In this document: one piece after another, positions 17,858-25,270 of the stretch
Numbering within the stretch: the stretch's first letter is position 1
Layout: every line of letters begins with the position of its first letter
NCBI RefSeq assembly: GCF_029855045.1
Contig: NZ_CP123228.1
Location: 6,572,001-6,636,000 of the forward strand
Reading direction: 5' to 3'
Length of the DNA: 64,000 nt
Source of the DNA: Piscinibacter sp. XHJ-5
GTDB taxonomy: Bacteria; Pseudomonadota; Gammaproteobacteria; Burkholderiales; Burkholderiaceae_C
Position numbers and translations under genes: made by a program
The notes under the pieces: generated by a model
What the model saw: the letters and a program-made list of their open reading frames with translations, nothing else
What the model was told of the DNA's origin: nothing
Database searches by the model: none

Positions 17858-18391
17858 GTGAACGCTCCGACGACCTTTCGCCAGCAGCTGCTCGCCACCA
17901 TCCCGCGCCTGCGACGCTATGCGCGCTCGCTGGTGTTCGATCACAGCGCGGCCGACGATCTGGTCCAGACGGCCCTGGAGCGAGCGCTGGCCCACTGGCA
18001 CCAGTTCGACCAGCGACGAGACATCCTCGTGTGGGTGCTCAGCATTGCGCACAACGCCCACATGGACGAGCGCCGCCGCCATGCGCACGTGCTCGCCGTG
18101 GAACCGCAGGACCTGCAGGACGGGCCCGATGCCGTGGCCGGCAGCGTGCCGGATCCGGGCCTGCGCATGGACCTGCTGGCGGCACTGGCGCGCCTGCCGG
18201 TCGAGCAGCGCGAGCCCTTGCTGCTGGTCTCGCTGGAGCAACTGTCGTACGCCGAGTGCGCCGAGGTGCTGCGCATTCCGGTGGGTACCGTGATGTCACG
18301 GGTGTCGCGCGGGCGCGCTGCGCTGCGCGCGCTGCTCGACGGTCATGCCCCAGCACCTGCGGGAACGCGCGGTCTGCGTCGCGTCGTTTGA
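17858..18391 (+). CDS. ECF RNA polymerase sigma factor
   Basis: A 177-residue group 4 sigma factor with region 2 at about residues 10-75 (RRYARSLVFDHSAADDLVQTALERAL) and region 4 at about 115-165 (LLLVSLEQLSYAECAEVLRIPVGTVMSRVSRGRAALR). It starts with GTG and has no visible Shine-Dalgarno. The anti-sigma gene begins one base after its stop codon, the standard ECF arrangement. The triggering stress is unknown; an envelope signal is plausible because the partner is a membrane protein. Confidence 0.92.
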   Translation: MNAPTTFRQQLLATIPRLRRYARSLVFDHSAADDLVQTALERALAHWHQFDQRRDILVWVLSIAHNAHMDERRRHAHVLAVEPQDLQDGPDAVAGSVPDPGLRMDLLAALARLPVEQREPLLLVSLEQLSYAECAEVLRIPVGTVMSRVSRGRAALRALLDGHAPAPAGTRGLRRVV

Positions 18392-18392
18392 T

Positions 18393-19217
18393 ATGAATCC
18401 GACTGCCTTCAACGAACTTCCGCTCGACGACAAGTTGTCCGCCTGGCTGGACGACGAGCTCGCCGCCGACCAGCGCGCCCAGGTCGAGGCGTGGCTTCAC
18501 GAGCATCCCGACGACGCCGCGCGCGTGCGGCTGTGGGCCGCCGACCGCGACGCGGTGCGCGCGCGCCTGGCCTCGTCCATCGAGGAGGCGGTGCCCACGC
18601 GGCTCGAGCAGGTGGCGTGGAGCCAGGCTCCGTCGACCGCGCACCCGGGCTGGCTGCGCTGGGCCGCCGTGATCGCGGCCTTCGTCGTCGGCGCCGCCGC
18701 CGGCGCCTTCACGATGTGGCGGCTCGACGACGACGGTCCTTCGTTCATGGCGAAGGGTGGCTGGGAGCAGCGCGCAATGGTGGCGCATGCGGTCTACGTG
18801 CCCGAGGTCCGCCACCCGGTGGAGGTGGCGGTTGCCGGCAAGACGCCCGAAGACAGCAAGGCGCAGGAAGAGCACCTGGCCCGCTGGCTCACCAAGCGCA
18901 TCGACCGGCCGGTGAAGCTCGTCGACCTGCGCGAGCAGGGCTACGAGCTGGTGGGCGGCCGCCTGCTGCCCGACGCCGGCGGACCGTGCGCGCAGCTCAT
19001 GTACCAGCGCATCGGCGAGGCCACGCCGAGCCGCGTGACGGTGTACCTGCGCAAGCCGGACGCGAACACGCCGGCCGCCTTCCGCTACGAGCGGCACGGC
19101 GAGCTCGGCATGTTCTATTGGATCGAGGGATCCACCGGCTACGCGCTGGTCGGGTCGCTTCCGCGCGACCAGCTGCTGACGCTGGCCGAGGCGATCTACA
19201 AGCAAGTGCAGAACTGA
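18393..19217 (+). CDS. Membrane anti-sigma factor
   Basis: A 274-residue protein with a cytoplasmic N-terminal domain (ELPLDDKLSAWLDDELAADQRAQVEAWL) of the anti-sigma type, a single transmembrane helix at about residues 88-108 (LRWAAVIAAFVVGAAAGAFTMW) and a periplasmic domain of about 165 residues. It lacks a CxxC or HxxxCxxC zinc motif at the N-terminus. The ATG at 18393 is one base after the sigma stop; an upstream in-frame start at 18345 would overlap the sigma gene. It should hold the ECF factor inactive at the membrane. Confidence 0.85.
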   Translation: MNPTAFNELPLDDKLSAWLDDELAADQRAQVEAWLHEHPDDAARVRLWAADRDAVRARLASSIEEAVPTRLEQVAWSQAPSTAHPGWLRWAAVIAAFVVGAAAGAFTMWRLDDDGPSFMAKGGWEQRAMVAHAVYVPEVRHPVEVAVAGKTPEDSKAQEEHLARWLTKRIDRPVKLVDLREQGYELVGGRLLPDAGGPCAQLMYQRIGEATPSRVTVYLRKPDANTPAAFRYERHGELGMFYWIEGSTGYALVGSLPRDQLLTLAEAIYKQVQN

Positions 19218-19237
19218 GGGAGCCGTACGTCGTGCGG

Positions 19238-20065
19238 CTAGGCGGCAGTCGCGCTGCGCGCGATCGCCGCTTCGATCTGCTGCTGCACCTTGCGCGTGCC
19301 GCGCAGCACCATCACCACGTCCATGTCGGCCTGCGGCGCGACCGCTCGCCCCACCTCGTCGACGCTGTCGGGGTCGTTCATCAGTGCGTTGGCCAGCGCC
19401 GAGATGGCGCAGATGGCGCGGCGCTGGATGTGCATCGGCAGCTCGTGCGTGGAGTTGACGATGACGTGGTAGCGCACGCTGTGCACCGCGGACGGCGCAA
19501 GGCCCCAGCTCTCGCACAGGGCGGCGCCGAGCGCATCGTGGCTGACGCCGAACTCCTGGTGCTCGAGGAACAGCAGCTCCTCGTCGTCCTTGGCCGCCTT
19601 CAGCATCGGACGGTAGCGTTCGGAAGCATGGCGGTACAGCACCGCCTTGCCGCATTCCTCGAAAAGGCCGGCCGAATGCGAGGCCCACGGATCCACATCG
19701 AGCGCCGCGGCGATGCGGCCCATCAGCAGTCCGCGCGCGCCGGCGCGCTCCCACACCGGCTCGAGCTCCAGCGCCGGCGGGAACACCGCCTTCAGCCCCA
19801 TCTCGAAGGTGACGGCCGCGACCTCGCGCGTGCCGAGAAACGTGATCGCCTGCTGCACGGTCTGCACGCGGCCGGCCAGGCCGTACAGCGAGGAGTTGAC
19901 CGCCTTCAGCACGGCCGCCGCCAGCGCCATGTCGGATTCGATGAGCCCCGACAGTGCCTGCAGGTTGATGTCCTCGTCGGCCAGCAGCAGCGACAGCTTC
20001 ACCAGCGCCTCCGGCTGCGCCGGCACATCGATGTTGAGGGAACGAAGTTGGGCGTCGACGGGCAT
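19238..20065 (-). CDS. HDOD domain protein
   Basis: A 275-residue protein made almost entirely of an HDOD domain, an HD-related fold without the catalytic HD pair, used in signalling and often linked to c-di-GMP networks or stress responses. Typical parts are LSGLIESDMALAAAVLKAVNSSLYGLAGRV and QQAITFLGTREV in the first 90 residues. There is no attached output domain. It converges with the anti-sigma gene and stands 118 bp from the divergent Rieske oxygenase start. The binding partner is unknown. Confidence 0.88.
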   Translation of the reverse strand: MPVDAQLRSLNIDVPAQPEALVKLSLLLADEDINLQALSGLIESDMALAAAVLKAVNSSLYGLAGRVQTVQQAITFLGTREVAAVTFEMGLKAVFPPALELEPVWERAGARGLLMGRIAAALDVDPWASHSAGLFEECGKAVLYRHASERYRPMLKAAKDDEELLFLEHQEFGVSHDALGAALCESWGLAPSAVHSVRYHVIVNSTHELPMHIQRRAICAISALANALMNDPDSVDEVGRAVAPQADMDVVMVLRGTRKVQQQIEAAIARSATAA

Positions 20066-20154
20066 GGCGGTATCTTTCGCAGGCGTTCACCGGGCATGCT
20101 AGGCGGGCTCCCACCGGCCGATGCCCGGAACAGCCGGCGCCCGGTCGCCCAATT

Positions 20155-20180
20155 CGAAGGAACAGCGCGAAGGAACAGCG
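20155..20180 (+). repeat. Tandem 13-bp repeat duplicating the Shine-Dalgarno
   Basis: CGAAGGAACAGCG occurs twice without a gap, at 20155-20167 and 20168-20180, just before the ATG at 20184 of the Rieske oxygenase gene. Each copy carries AAGGA; the second one is at proper distance to act as ribosome-binding site, the first is not. Confidence 0.9.
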
Positions 20181-20183
20181 CCC

Positions 20184-21266
20184 ATGAACTACGCCGTCGA
20201 TCCGGACATCGCCGTCGCCCGCACGCTGCCCGGCACGTTCTACCGCGACGAGGGCGCCTACGCGCTGGCGCGCGAGCGCGTGTTCGCACGCACCTGGCAA
20301 TGGATAGGCGACAGCGACGACGTGGCCGCGCCGGGCTCTCTCTCGCCGCGGGAGATGCTGGCCGGCTGCCTGGACGAGCCGCTGCTGCTGGCACGCGACG
20401 CCGCGGGCACGCTGCGCTGCATGTCGAACGTCTGCACTCACCGCGCCAACCTGCTGGTGGCCGCGCCATGCCGCGCCGAGCAGATCCGCTGCCGCTACCA
20501 CTCGCGCCGCTTCGACCTCGCCGGCCGCATGACCTTCATGCCCGAGTTCCGCGAGGCGCGCGACTTCCCGTCGGCGTCGGATCATCTGCCGCAGGTGCCG
20601 TTCGGCGAGCTCGGCTCGCAGCTGTTCGCCTCGGTCGAGCCGGCCGCGCCGCTGGACGACTTCCTGGGCGACGTGCGCTCGCGCCTGGGCTGGCTGCCGC
20701 TGCACGGATTTCGTCACGACGCCTCGCGCGACCGTGATTTCGAGATCCAGGCGCACTGGGCGCTGTACGTCGAGAACTACCTCGAAGGGCTGCACATCCC
20801 GTTCATCCACCCGGCGCTGAACCAGGTGCTCGACTTCAGCCGCTACCGCAGCGAGCTGTACCGCTACGCCAACCTGCAGCTCGCGCCGGCGCGCGACGGC
20901 GAGCCGGCGTTCGACCTGCCGCGCGAGTCGCCCGACCACGGCCAGCGCATCGCGGCCTATTACTACTGGGTGTTCCCGAACCTGATGCTCAACTTCTATC
21001 CGTGGGGCCTGTCCCTCAACCTGGTGCAGCCGCACGGCATCGCGCGCACGCGAATCGCCTTCCGGACCTACGTGCGGGATGCGAGCAAGCTCGACAGCGG
21101 CGCGGGCAGCGGGCTCGATCAGGTGGAAATGGAGGACGAGGAAGCGGTGGAAGCGGTGCAGCGCGGGGTGCGCTCGCGCTTCTATCGGCACGGTCGGTAT
21201 TCACCGGCGCGCGAACAGGGTGTGCATCACTTCCATCGGCTGCTGGCGGAATTCATGGCGTCATGA
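20184..21266 (+). CDS. Rieske 2Fe-2S ring-hydroxylating oxygenase, alpha subunit
   Basis: A 360-residue non-heme iron oxygenase. The Rieske cluster is bound by CTH and CRYH with 16 residues between, at about residues 83-104. The mononuclear iron site has NYLEGLHIPFIH near residues 195-206, with two histidines and a glutamate in the place where dioxygenases such as naphthalene dioxygenase have the bridging aspartate; quaternary-ammonium Rieske oxygenases carry Glu here. No reductase or beta-subunit gene is adjacent, so electrons must come from elsewhere. It ends in a 6-base overlap with the convergent exporter gene. The substrate is unknown. Confidence 0.9.
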   Translation: MNYAVDPDIAVARTLPGTFYRDEGAYALARERVFARTWQWIGDSDDVAAPGSLSPREMLAGCLDEPLLLARDAAGTLRCMSNVCTHRANLLVAAPCRAEQIRCRYHSRRFDLAGRMTFMPEFREARDFPSASDHLPQVPFGELGSQLFASVEPAAPLDDFLGDVRSRLGWLPLHGFRHDASRDRDFEIQAHWALYVENYLEGLHIPFIHPALNQVLDFSRYRSELYRYANLQLAPARDGEPAFDLPRESPDHGQRIAAYYYWVFPNLMLNFYPWGLSLNLVQPHGIARTRIAFRTYVRDASKLDSGAGSGLDQVEMEDEEAVEAVQRGVRSRFYRHGRYSPAREQGVHHFHRLLAEFMAS

Positions 21267-22025
21267 CCGCAGGAAGGCGTCGTACCCCGTCTTCACGATC
21301 AACGCCCCGACGACCACGATGAACACGCCGCGCACGAAACCGGCGCCGTGCTTCAGCGCGAGCCGCGTGCCCAGCAGGCTGCCCAGCACGTTGGCCAGCG
21401 CCATCACCAGGGCGATGTGCCACCACACGTGGCCCTTGAGCGCGAACAGCACGAGCGACGCGAAGTTGGTGGCGCTGTTCAGCAGCTTGGCGCTGGCGCT
21501 CGCATGCAGGAAGTCGAATCCGAGCAGCCGCACGAACAGGAACACGAAGAAGCTGCCCGTGCCGGGACCGAAGAAGCCGTCGTAGAAGCCGAGCACGACG
21601 CCGATGCCCGAGGCGAGCGCCGCCTGGCGCACGCCCACGTGCTGCGGCGCGTGCGTGCGGCCCAGGTCCTTGCGCGCCAGCGTGTACAGCAGTACTGCGA
21701 GCAGGATGAACGGCAGCGCGCGGCGCAGGCCATGGGGGCTGACCTGCGTCACCGCCCACGCGCCGGCCAGCCCGCCCGCGAGCGCCGCCACCGCCGCCGG
21801 CGCCAGCGCGCCCCACGGCAACTGGACGCGGCGTGAGAACTGCACCGACGACCACGCCGTGCCCCAGATTGCCGCACCCTTGTTGGTGCCCAGCAGCGCC
21901 GGCGGCGGGGCGGTGGGAAAGACGCTGAACAGCGCAGGGATCAGGATCAGGCCCCCGCCGCCCACGATGGCGTCGATGAAGCCGGCGAAGAGAGACGCGA
22001 GGGTAACGGTGAAAAGCTCGAGCAT
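21261..22025 (-). CDS. TauE/SafE family sulfite/organic anion exporter
   Basis: A 254-residue TSUP-family membrane protein with about eight hydrophobic segments. Family marks are FAGFIDAIVGGGGLILIPAL at the N-terminus and GFYDGFFGPGTGSFFVFLFV in the second half, the two halves of the internal repeat. The family exports sulfite, sulfonates or sulfoacetate, or transports other anions. The ATG at 22023-22025 fits the conserved start; an ATG at 22043 is possible, but it touches a terminator-like hairpin. No promoter is evident in the available space. Confidence 0.88.
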   Translation of the reverse strand: MLELFTVTLASLFAGFIDAIVGGGGLILIPALFSVFPTAPPPALLGTNKGAAIWGTAWSSVQFSRRVQLPWGALAPAAVAALAGGLAGAWAVTQVSPHGLRRALPFILLAVLLYTLARKDLGRTHAPQHVGVRQAALASGIGVVLGFYDGFFGPGTGSFFVFLFVRLLGFDFLHASASAKLLNSATNFASLVLFALKGHVWWHIALVMALANVLGSLLGTRLALKHGAGFVRGVFIVVVGALIVKTGYDAFLRS

Positions 22026-22043
22026 CGGAGGCGGCGGGCCCAT

Positions 22044-22242
22044 GAAAAAGGGCGCCGGTTCACCAGCGCCCTTTTCATTCTGACATTGGCCGTTGCCGGC
22101 CTCGCCGTCCTGTGCGGTGTCGGGCTTGGCCTTTCACCGCGTCTTCTGTCTCCTCAGACCCCCGCCCTGCAGAGCACACAAATGGTGCCTGCCGCGAGAA
22201 CCGGGACTTTAGGCCCGCTGTTTGCGCGCGGCATCAGTGGTT
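22044..22242 (-). ncRNA. Candidate structured small RNA, possibly 6S-like
   Basis: About 200 bases between the histidine kinase stop and the exporter gene have no convincing ORF and end, on the minus strand, in a strong intrinsic terminator. Read on that strand, the 5' part holds CACTGATG, then GCGCAAACAGCGGGCC and AGTCCC; this order recalls, from memory, the 5' arm of E. coli 6S RNA (CUGAGAUG, GCGGGCC, AGUCCC). The 3' part ends in TGTCAG, complementary to the CTGA. CTCGC/GCGAG and GCGGTG/CACCGC can pair inside. No clear promoter is visible at its start. The identification is tentative; it could equally be a long 3' UTR. Confidence 0.33.
22046..22075 (-). terminator. Strong bidirectional intrinsic terminator
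   Basis: AAAAGGGCGC (22046-22055) and GCGCCCTTTT (22066-22075) form a 10-bp stem with a 10-base loop. On the minus strand the stem is followed by a T-rich run reaching the exporter ATG region, and on the plus strand by TTTTCATT. It should end transcription of the response-regulator/kinase operon or of the candidate small RNA. Confidence 0.8.
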
Positions 22243-22268
22243 TCCCTGCGCCGTCCCGGTGCGCCGGT

Positions 22269-23780
22269 TCAAGGGGTGACGGGCGGCAAGAACAGCGTGA
22301 CGGTTGTGCCGCGCCCGGGCTCGCTGGCCACGTCGACGGTGCCGCCGTGCAGCTCGGCGATGCGCTTGACGATGGCCAGTCCCAGCCCCTTGCCGCCCAC
22401 CCCCGTGGCCGGCGCGACGCTCTGGCGGCTCTGGTAGAACCGATCGAACAAGTGCGGCACGTCCGCGGCCGCGATGCCGGGCCCGGTATCCGCCACCGCG
22501 ATCTCGACGCGCGCGTCGCGGTGGCGCGCCGCCAGCGTGATGCGGTCGCCGGCGCGGCTGAACTTCAGCGCGTTGTCGATCAGGTTGGCCACCGCGCGCT
22601 CGAACAGCTCGATGTCCAGCGCGACGATGCAAGGCGCCTCGCCGTCGTGCACCATTTCCAGGCTCACGTGCTGCTGTGCGGCGCGCTCGCTGAAGCGCAG
22701 CGCGATGTCGTCGAGCAGCTCTGCGGCATCGAGCACCTCGGCCTGCAGCCGGAATGCCGGCTCGTCGAGCTGCGCCAGGTCGCCCAGCGACTGCACCAGG
22801 CGCGCTGCATTGCGCGTGTTGCGCAGCGCCATCTCGATGAGGCGGCGGTCGTCCTCGCGCTGCGCATCGCCACTCCAGCGGGTCTCCAGCGTCTCCAGAC
22901 ACGCCACCGTCGCGGTCAGCGGCGAGCGCAGGTCGTGCGACAGGTTGCTGACTCCCTCCCGCCGGAAATGATCCAGCCGGCGCAGCGCCTCCCACTGCTG
23001 GCGCAGCGTGGCGAGCATGGCGCGAAAGCCGGCCGCGAGCCGACCGAATTCGTCGCGCGCCGATGCATCGGGCAGGGCGATCGCGTGAGGGTCCGCGGCG
23101 CCGCCGTCCAGCCCTTCGCGGGAGACCGCCGCCACCGCATCGCTGAGCTGGCGCAGCGGGCGTGTCACGGTGGCGATGACCCAGACGGCGAGCAGCGTCG
23201 CGATGGTCACCACCGCGACGATGGCGGCGAGGGCCGGCTTGGCGATGGTGCTGCCGAAGAGCGCCAGGCCGCCCTCGGGCACCTGCGGCCGGTGCGCCAC
23301 CAGGTACAGGTAGCCGGCAACTGCCTCGTCCCGGCGAATGACGGCGCGGCGCACCGGCTTGGCGGCGATGACCGCGTGGGCGTCCATGCGCTCGGGGTCG
23401 TCGCCCATCACGTAGGGCATGGGCTGCGCGCTCACCGCCTGCAGCACCGGAGTGAGCGCCACCTTGAAACCGGGCGGCAGCTTCGCCTGTCCGGTGAACG
23501 CGAGCACGGTGCCGCGCGCGTCCAGCAGGTAGAGCTGGGCGTCCGGCTCGAACAGCACCAGGTTGCGCAGGAAGCCGACGAACTCTTCCGGATGCCGCTC
23601 GTGCATCTCGAACAGGTTGTCGTACATCGCCACGACCCGGCCGAGGAAGGCATTCGCCCGGTGGTAGGTGGTCTCGTGCTCGAAGCGCTGAAAGGCGTAG
23701 AGCACGGTGGCGATGACGCCGAGCGCGGTGAGCACGCCGGTGATGAAGATGGTCAGCGCGATCTTGAGGCGGACGCTCAT
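22269..23780 (-). CDS. Two-component sensor histidine kinase
   Basis: A 503-residue membrane kinase. A transmembrane helix near residues 8-30 and another near 180-205 frame a periplasmic sensor domain of about 150 residues; a HAMP linker follows (RPLRQLSDAVAAV). The catalytic core has the H-box SNLSHDLRSPLTA, the N-box LIDNALKFSRAG, G1 DTGPGIAAAD and G2 GGKGLGLAI. It lies 43 bp downstream of its response regulator. The signal is unknown. Confidence 0.93.
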   Translation of the reverse strand: MSVRLKIALTIFITGVLTALGVIATVLYAFQRFEHETTYHRANAFLGRVVAMYDNLFEMHERHPEEFVGFLRNLVLFEPDAQLYLLDARGTVLAFTGQAKLPPGFKVALTPVLQAVSAQPMPYVMGDDPERMDAHAVIAAKPVRRAVIRRDEAVAGYLYLVAHRPQVPEGGLALFGSTIAKPALAAIVAVVTIATLLAVWVIATVTRPLRQLSDAVAAVSREGLDGGAADPHAIALPDASARDEFGRLAAGFRAMLATLRQQWEALRRLDHFRREGVSNLSHDLRSPLTATVACLETLETRWSGDAQREDDRRLIEMALRNTRNAARLVQSLGDLAQLDEPAFRLQAEVLDAAELLDDIALRFSERAAQQHVSLEMVHDGEAPCIVALDIELFERAVANLIDNALKFSRAGDRITLAARHRDARVEIAVADTGPGIAAADVPHLFDRFYQSRQSVAPATGVGGKGLGLAIVKRIAELHGGTVDVASEPGRGTTVTLFLPPVTP

Positions 23781-23823
23781 GCGGGGCGGGCGGCCGACGT
23801 GCTCGTCGGGCGGGAGGTGGTCG

Positions 23824-24537
23824 TCATCGCGGCGCTTCGCGCATCTTGTAGCCGGCGCCGCGCACGGTGAGGATGAGCTGCGGCCGCATCGGATCGGCTT
23901 CCAGCTTGGCGCGCAGCCGGTTGATGTGCGTGGTCACCGTGTGCTCGTAGCCGTCGTGCGTGTAGCCCCATACCGCGTTCAGCAGCTGACCGCGCGAGAA
24001 CACGTGCCCCGGGTGCTGTGCGAAGTGCAGCAGCAGGTCGAATTCCAGCGCGGTGAAGTCGAGCAGGGTGCCGCGATAGCGCACCTGCCGCTTGGCCGGC
24101 AGGATCTCCAGGTCGCCGTTGCGCACGACGCTGGGCTGGGCGGCGGCCTGCGCCTGCGCCGCGCGCAGCAGGTCGGCGCGACGCAGCAGCGCCTTCACGC
24201 GCGCCAGCAGCTCGGCCAGCGAGAACGGCTTGGTGAGGTAGTCGTCGGCGCCCAGCTCCAGCCCGAGCACGCGATCGAGCTCGGTGGACTTCGCGGTGAG
24301 CATCAGGATGGGCGTGCTGCGGCCGCGGGCGCGCAGCGCCTTGCACACCTCCAGCCCATCCAGGCCCGGCATCATCAGGTCGAGCACCAGCAGGTCGCTC
24401 GACTGCTCGTTCTGGCTCTCGAGCGCCGTCACGCCGTCGGCCACGGCCGTCACCTCGTAGCCGGCGTTGCGCAGGTTCATCACGATCAGATCGCGGATGT
24501 CGGCCTGGTCTTCGGCGACGAGGATGGTGGAGGCCAT
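23824..24537 (-). CDS. OmpR-family response regulator
   Basis: A 237-residue regulator with a receiver domain (residues about 1-120) and a winged-helix output domain (about 138-232). The acidic pocket AEDQ, the phosphorylated aspartate in LLVLDLMMPGLDG near residue 53, the threonine in MLTAKS and the lysine in LTKPFS are in place; the output domain ends with the typical TVRGAGYKM. First gene of the operon with the sensor kinase, and divergent from a sigma factor gene 128 bp away. Confidence 0.94.
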   Translation of the reverse strand: MASTILVAEDQADIRDLIVMNLRNAGYEVTAVADGVTALESQNEQSSDLLVLDLMMPGLDGLEVCKALRARGRSTPILMLTAKSTELDRVLGLELGADDYLTKPFSLAELLARVKALLRRADLLRAAQAQAAAQPSVVRNGDLEILPAKRQVRYRGTLLDFTALEFDLLLHFAQHPGHVFSRGQLLNAVWGYTHDGYEHTVTTHINRLRAKLEADPMRPQLILTVRGAGYKMREAPR

Positions 24538-24665
24538 GCGCCATTGTCGCGGCCGGCGCCTGCGTTCTTACGCGAATGTGATCGTCCTGTGATGGTTCGC
24601 GAGGGCCCCGCGAGGCGCGGCAACGAGAGTCGATCCCGTTGCACGACGACACCGAGGAGCCCGCA

Positions 24666-25175
24666 ATGAACGCCCAAGCCGCTTCCGTTTCCTGGCCCGA
24701 CATGGTCTCCCACCGCGGCTACCTGGTCCGCTTTGCCCAGCGCCGGCTGCACGACCCGATGCTGGCCGAAGACGTGGTGCACGACGTGTTCGAAGCCGTG
24801 CTGTCGGGCCGCGCCGCATTCGCCGGCCGGGCCGCGCTGCGCTCGTGGCTCACCGCCATCCTGAAGAACAAGATCGTCGACCTGGTGCGCCAGCGCGCCG
24901 GCCTGGACAGCTGGGAGCAGATCGATGAGGAGGGCGAGGACCGTGCCGACACGCTCGCCTGCCCGCAGCCGCGGCCGGACGAAGTGGCCGAGCAGCGCCA
25001 GGCGCTCGCCCGCACGCTGGCCCGCATCGAGCAGCTGCCGGAGGGCCTGCGCGACGTGATCCGGCTTCGCGTGCTGCAGGACCAGCCGACCGAGGCGGTG
25101 TGCGACGCGCTGGCGATCAGCGAGGAAAACCTCTTCGTGCGGCTGCACAGGGCGAGAAAGCAGCTGGCCGCTTGA
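24666..25175 (+). CDS. ECF-type sigma factor without adjacent anti-sigma gene
   Basis: A 169-residue group 4 sigma factor: region 2 contains RRLHDPMLAEDVVHDVFEAVLSG and a following LRSWLTAILKNKIVDLVRQ; region 4 contains LRDVIRLRVLQDQPTEAVCDALAISEENLFVRLHRARKQL. GAGGAG lies 7 bases before the ATG at 24666. Unlike the pair at 17.9 kb, no anti-sigma gene follows; the downstream gene is a LysR regulator after a 95-bp gap. The divergent two-component system might control it instead, which is speculation. Confidence 0.9.
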   Translation: MNAQAASVSWPDMVSHRGYLVRFAQRRLHDPMLAEDVVHDVFEAVLSGRAAFAGRAALRSWLTAILKNKIVDLVRQRAGLDSWEQIDEEGEDRADTLACPQPRPDEVAEQRQALARTLARIEQLPEGLRDVIRLRVLQDQPTEAVCDALAISEENLFVRLHRARKQLAA

Positions 25176-25229
25176 GCGTGCGCGCATATCGATAGAAGCA
25201 ATCTGCCGTTGCGGCGGTTGCGCGGTTTT

Positions 25230-25262
25230 CGCAGAATGCAGAGCCTTTTTATGCGTTCTGCG
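25230..25262 (+). promoter_or_regulatory. Inverted repeat before the CysB-like gene
   Basis: CGCAGAATGCA (25230-25240) and TGCGTTCTGCG (25252-25262) are an inverted repeat with ten of eleven positions complementary and an 11-base spacer containing a T-run. It ends 8 bases before the ATG at 25271. Position and symmetry suit an autoregulatory operator of the LysR/CysB-like protein; a terminator for the preceding sigma gene is a weaker alternative. Confidence 0.45.
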
Positions 25263-25270
25263 CGTTAGCC

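Noticed and set aside
18039..21191. A 1050-codon open frame on the minus strand, and many other long antisense frames
   Set aside because: High GC content removes stop codons from non-coding frames. The predicted proteins are Arg/Ala/Pro-rich with no domains, and well-supported genes lie on other frames.
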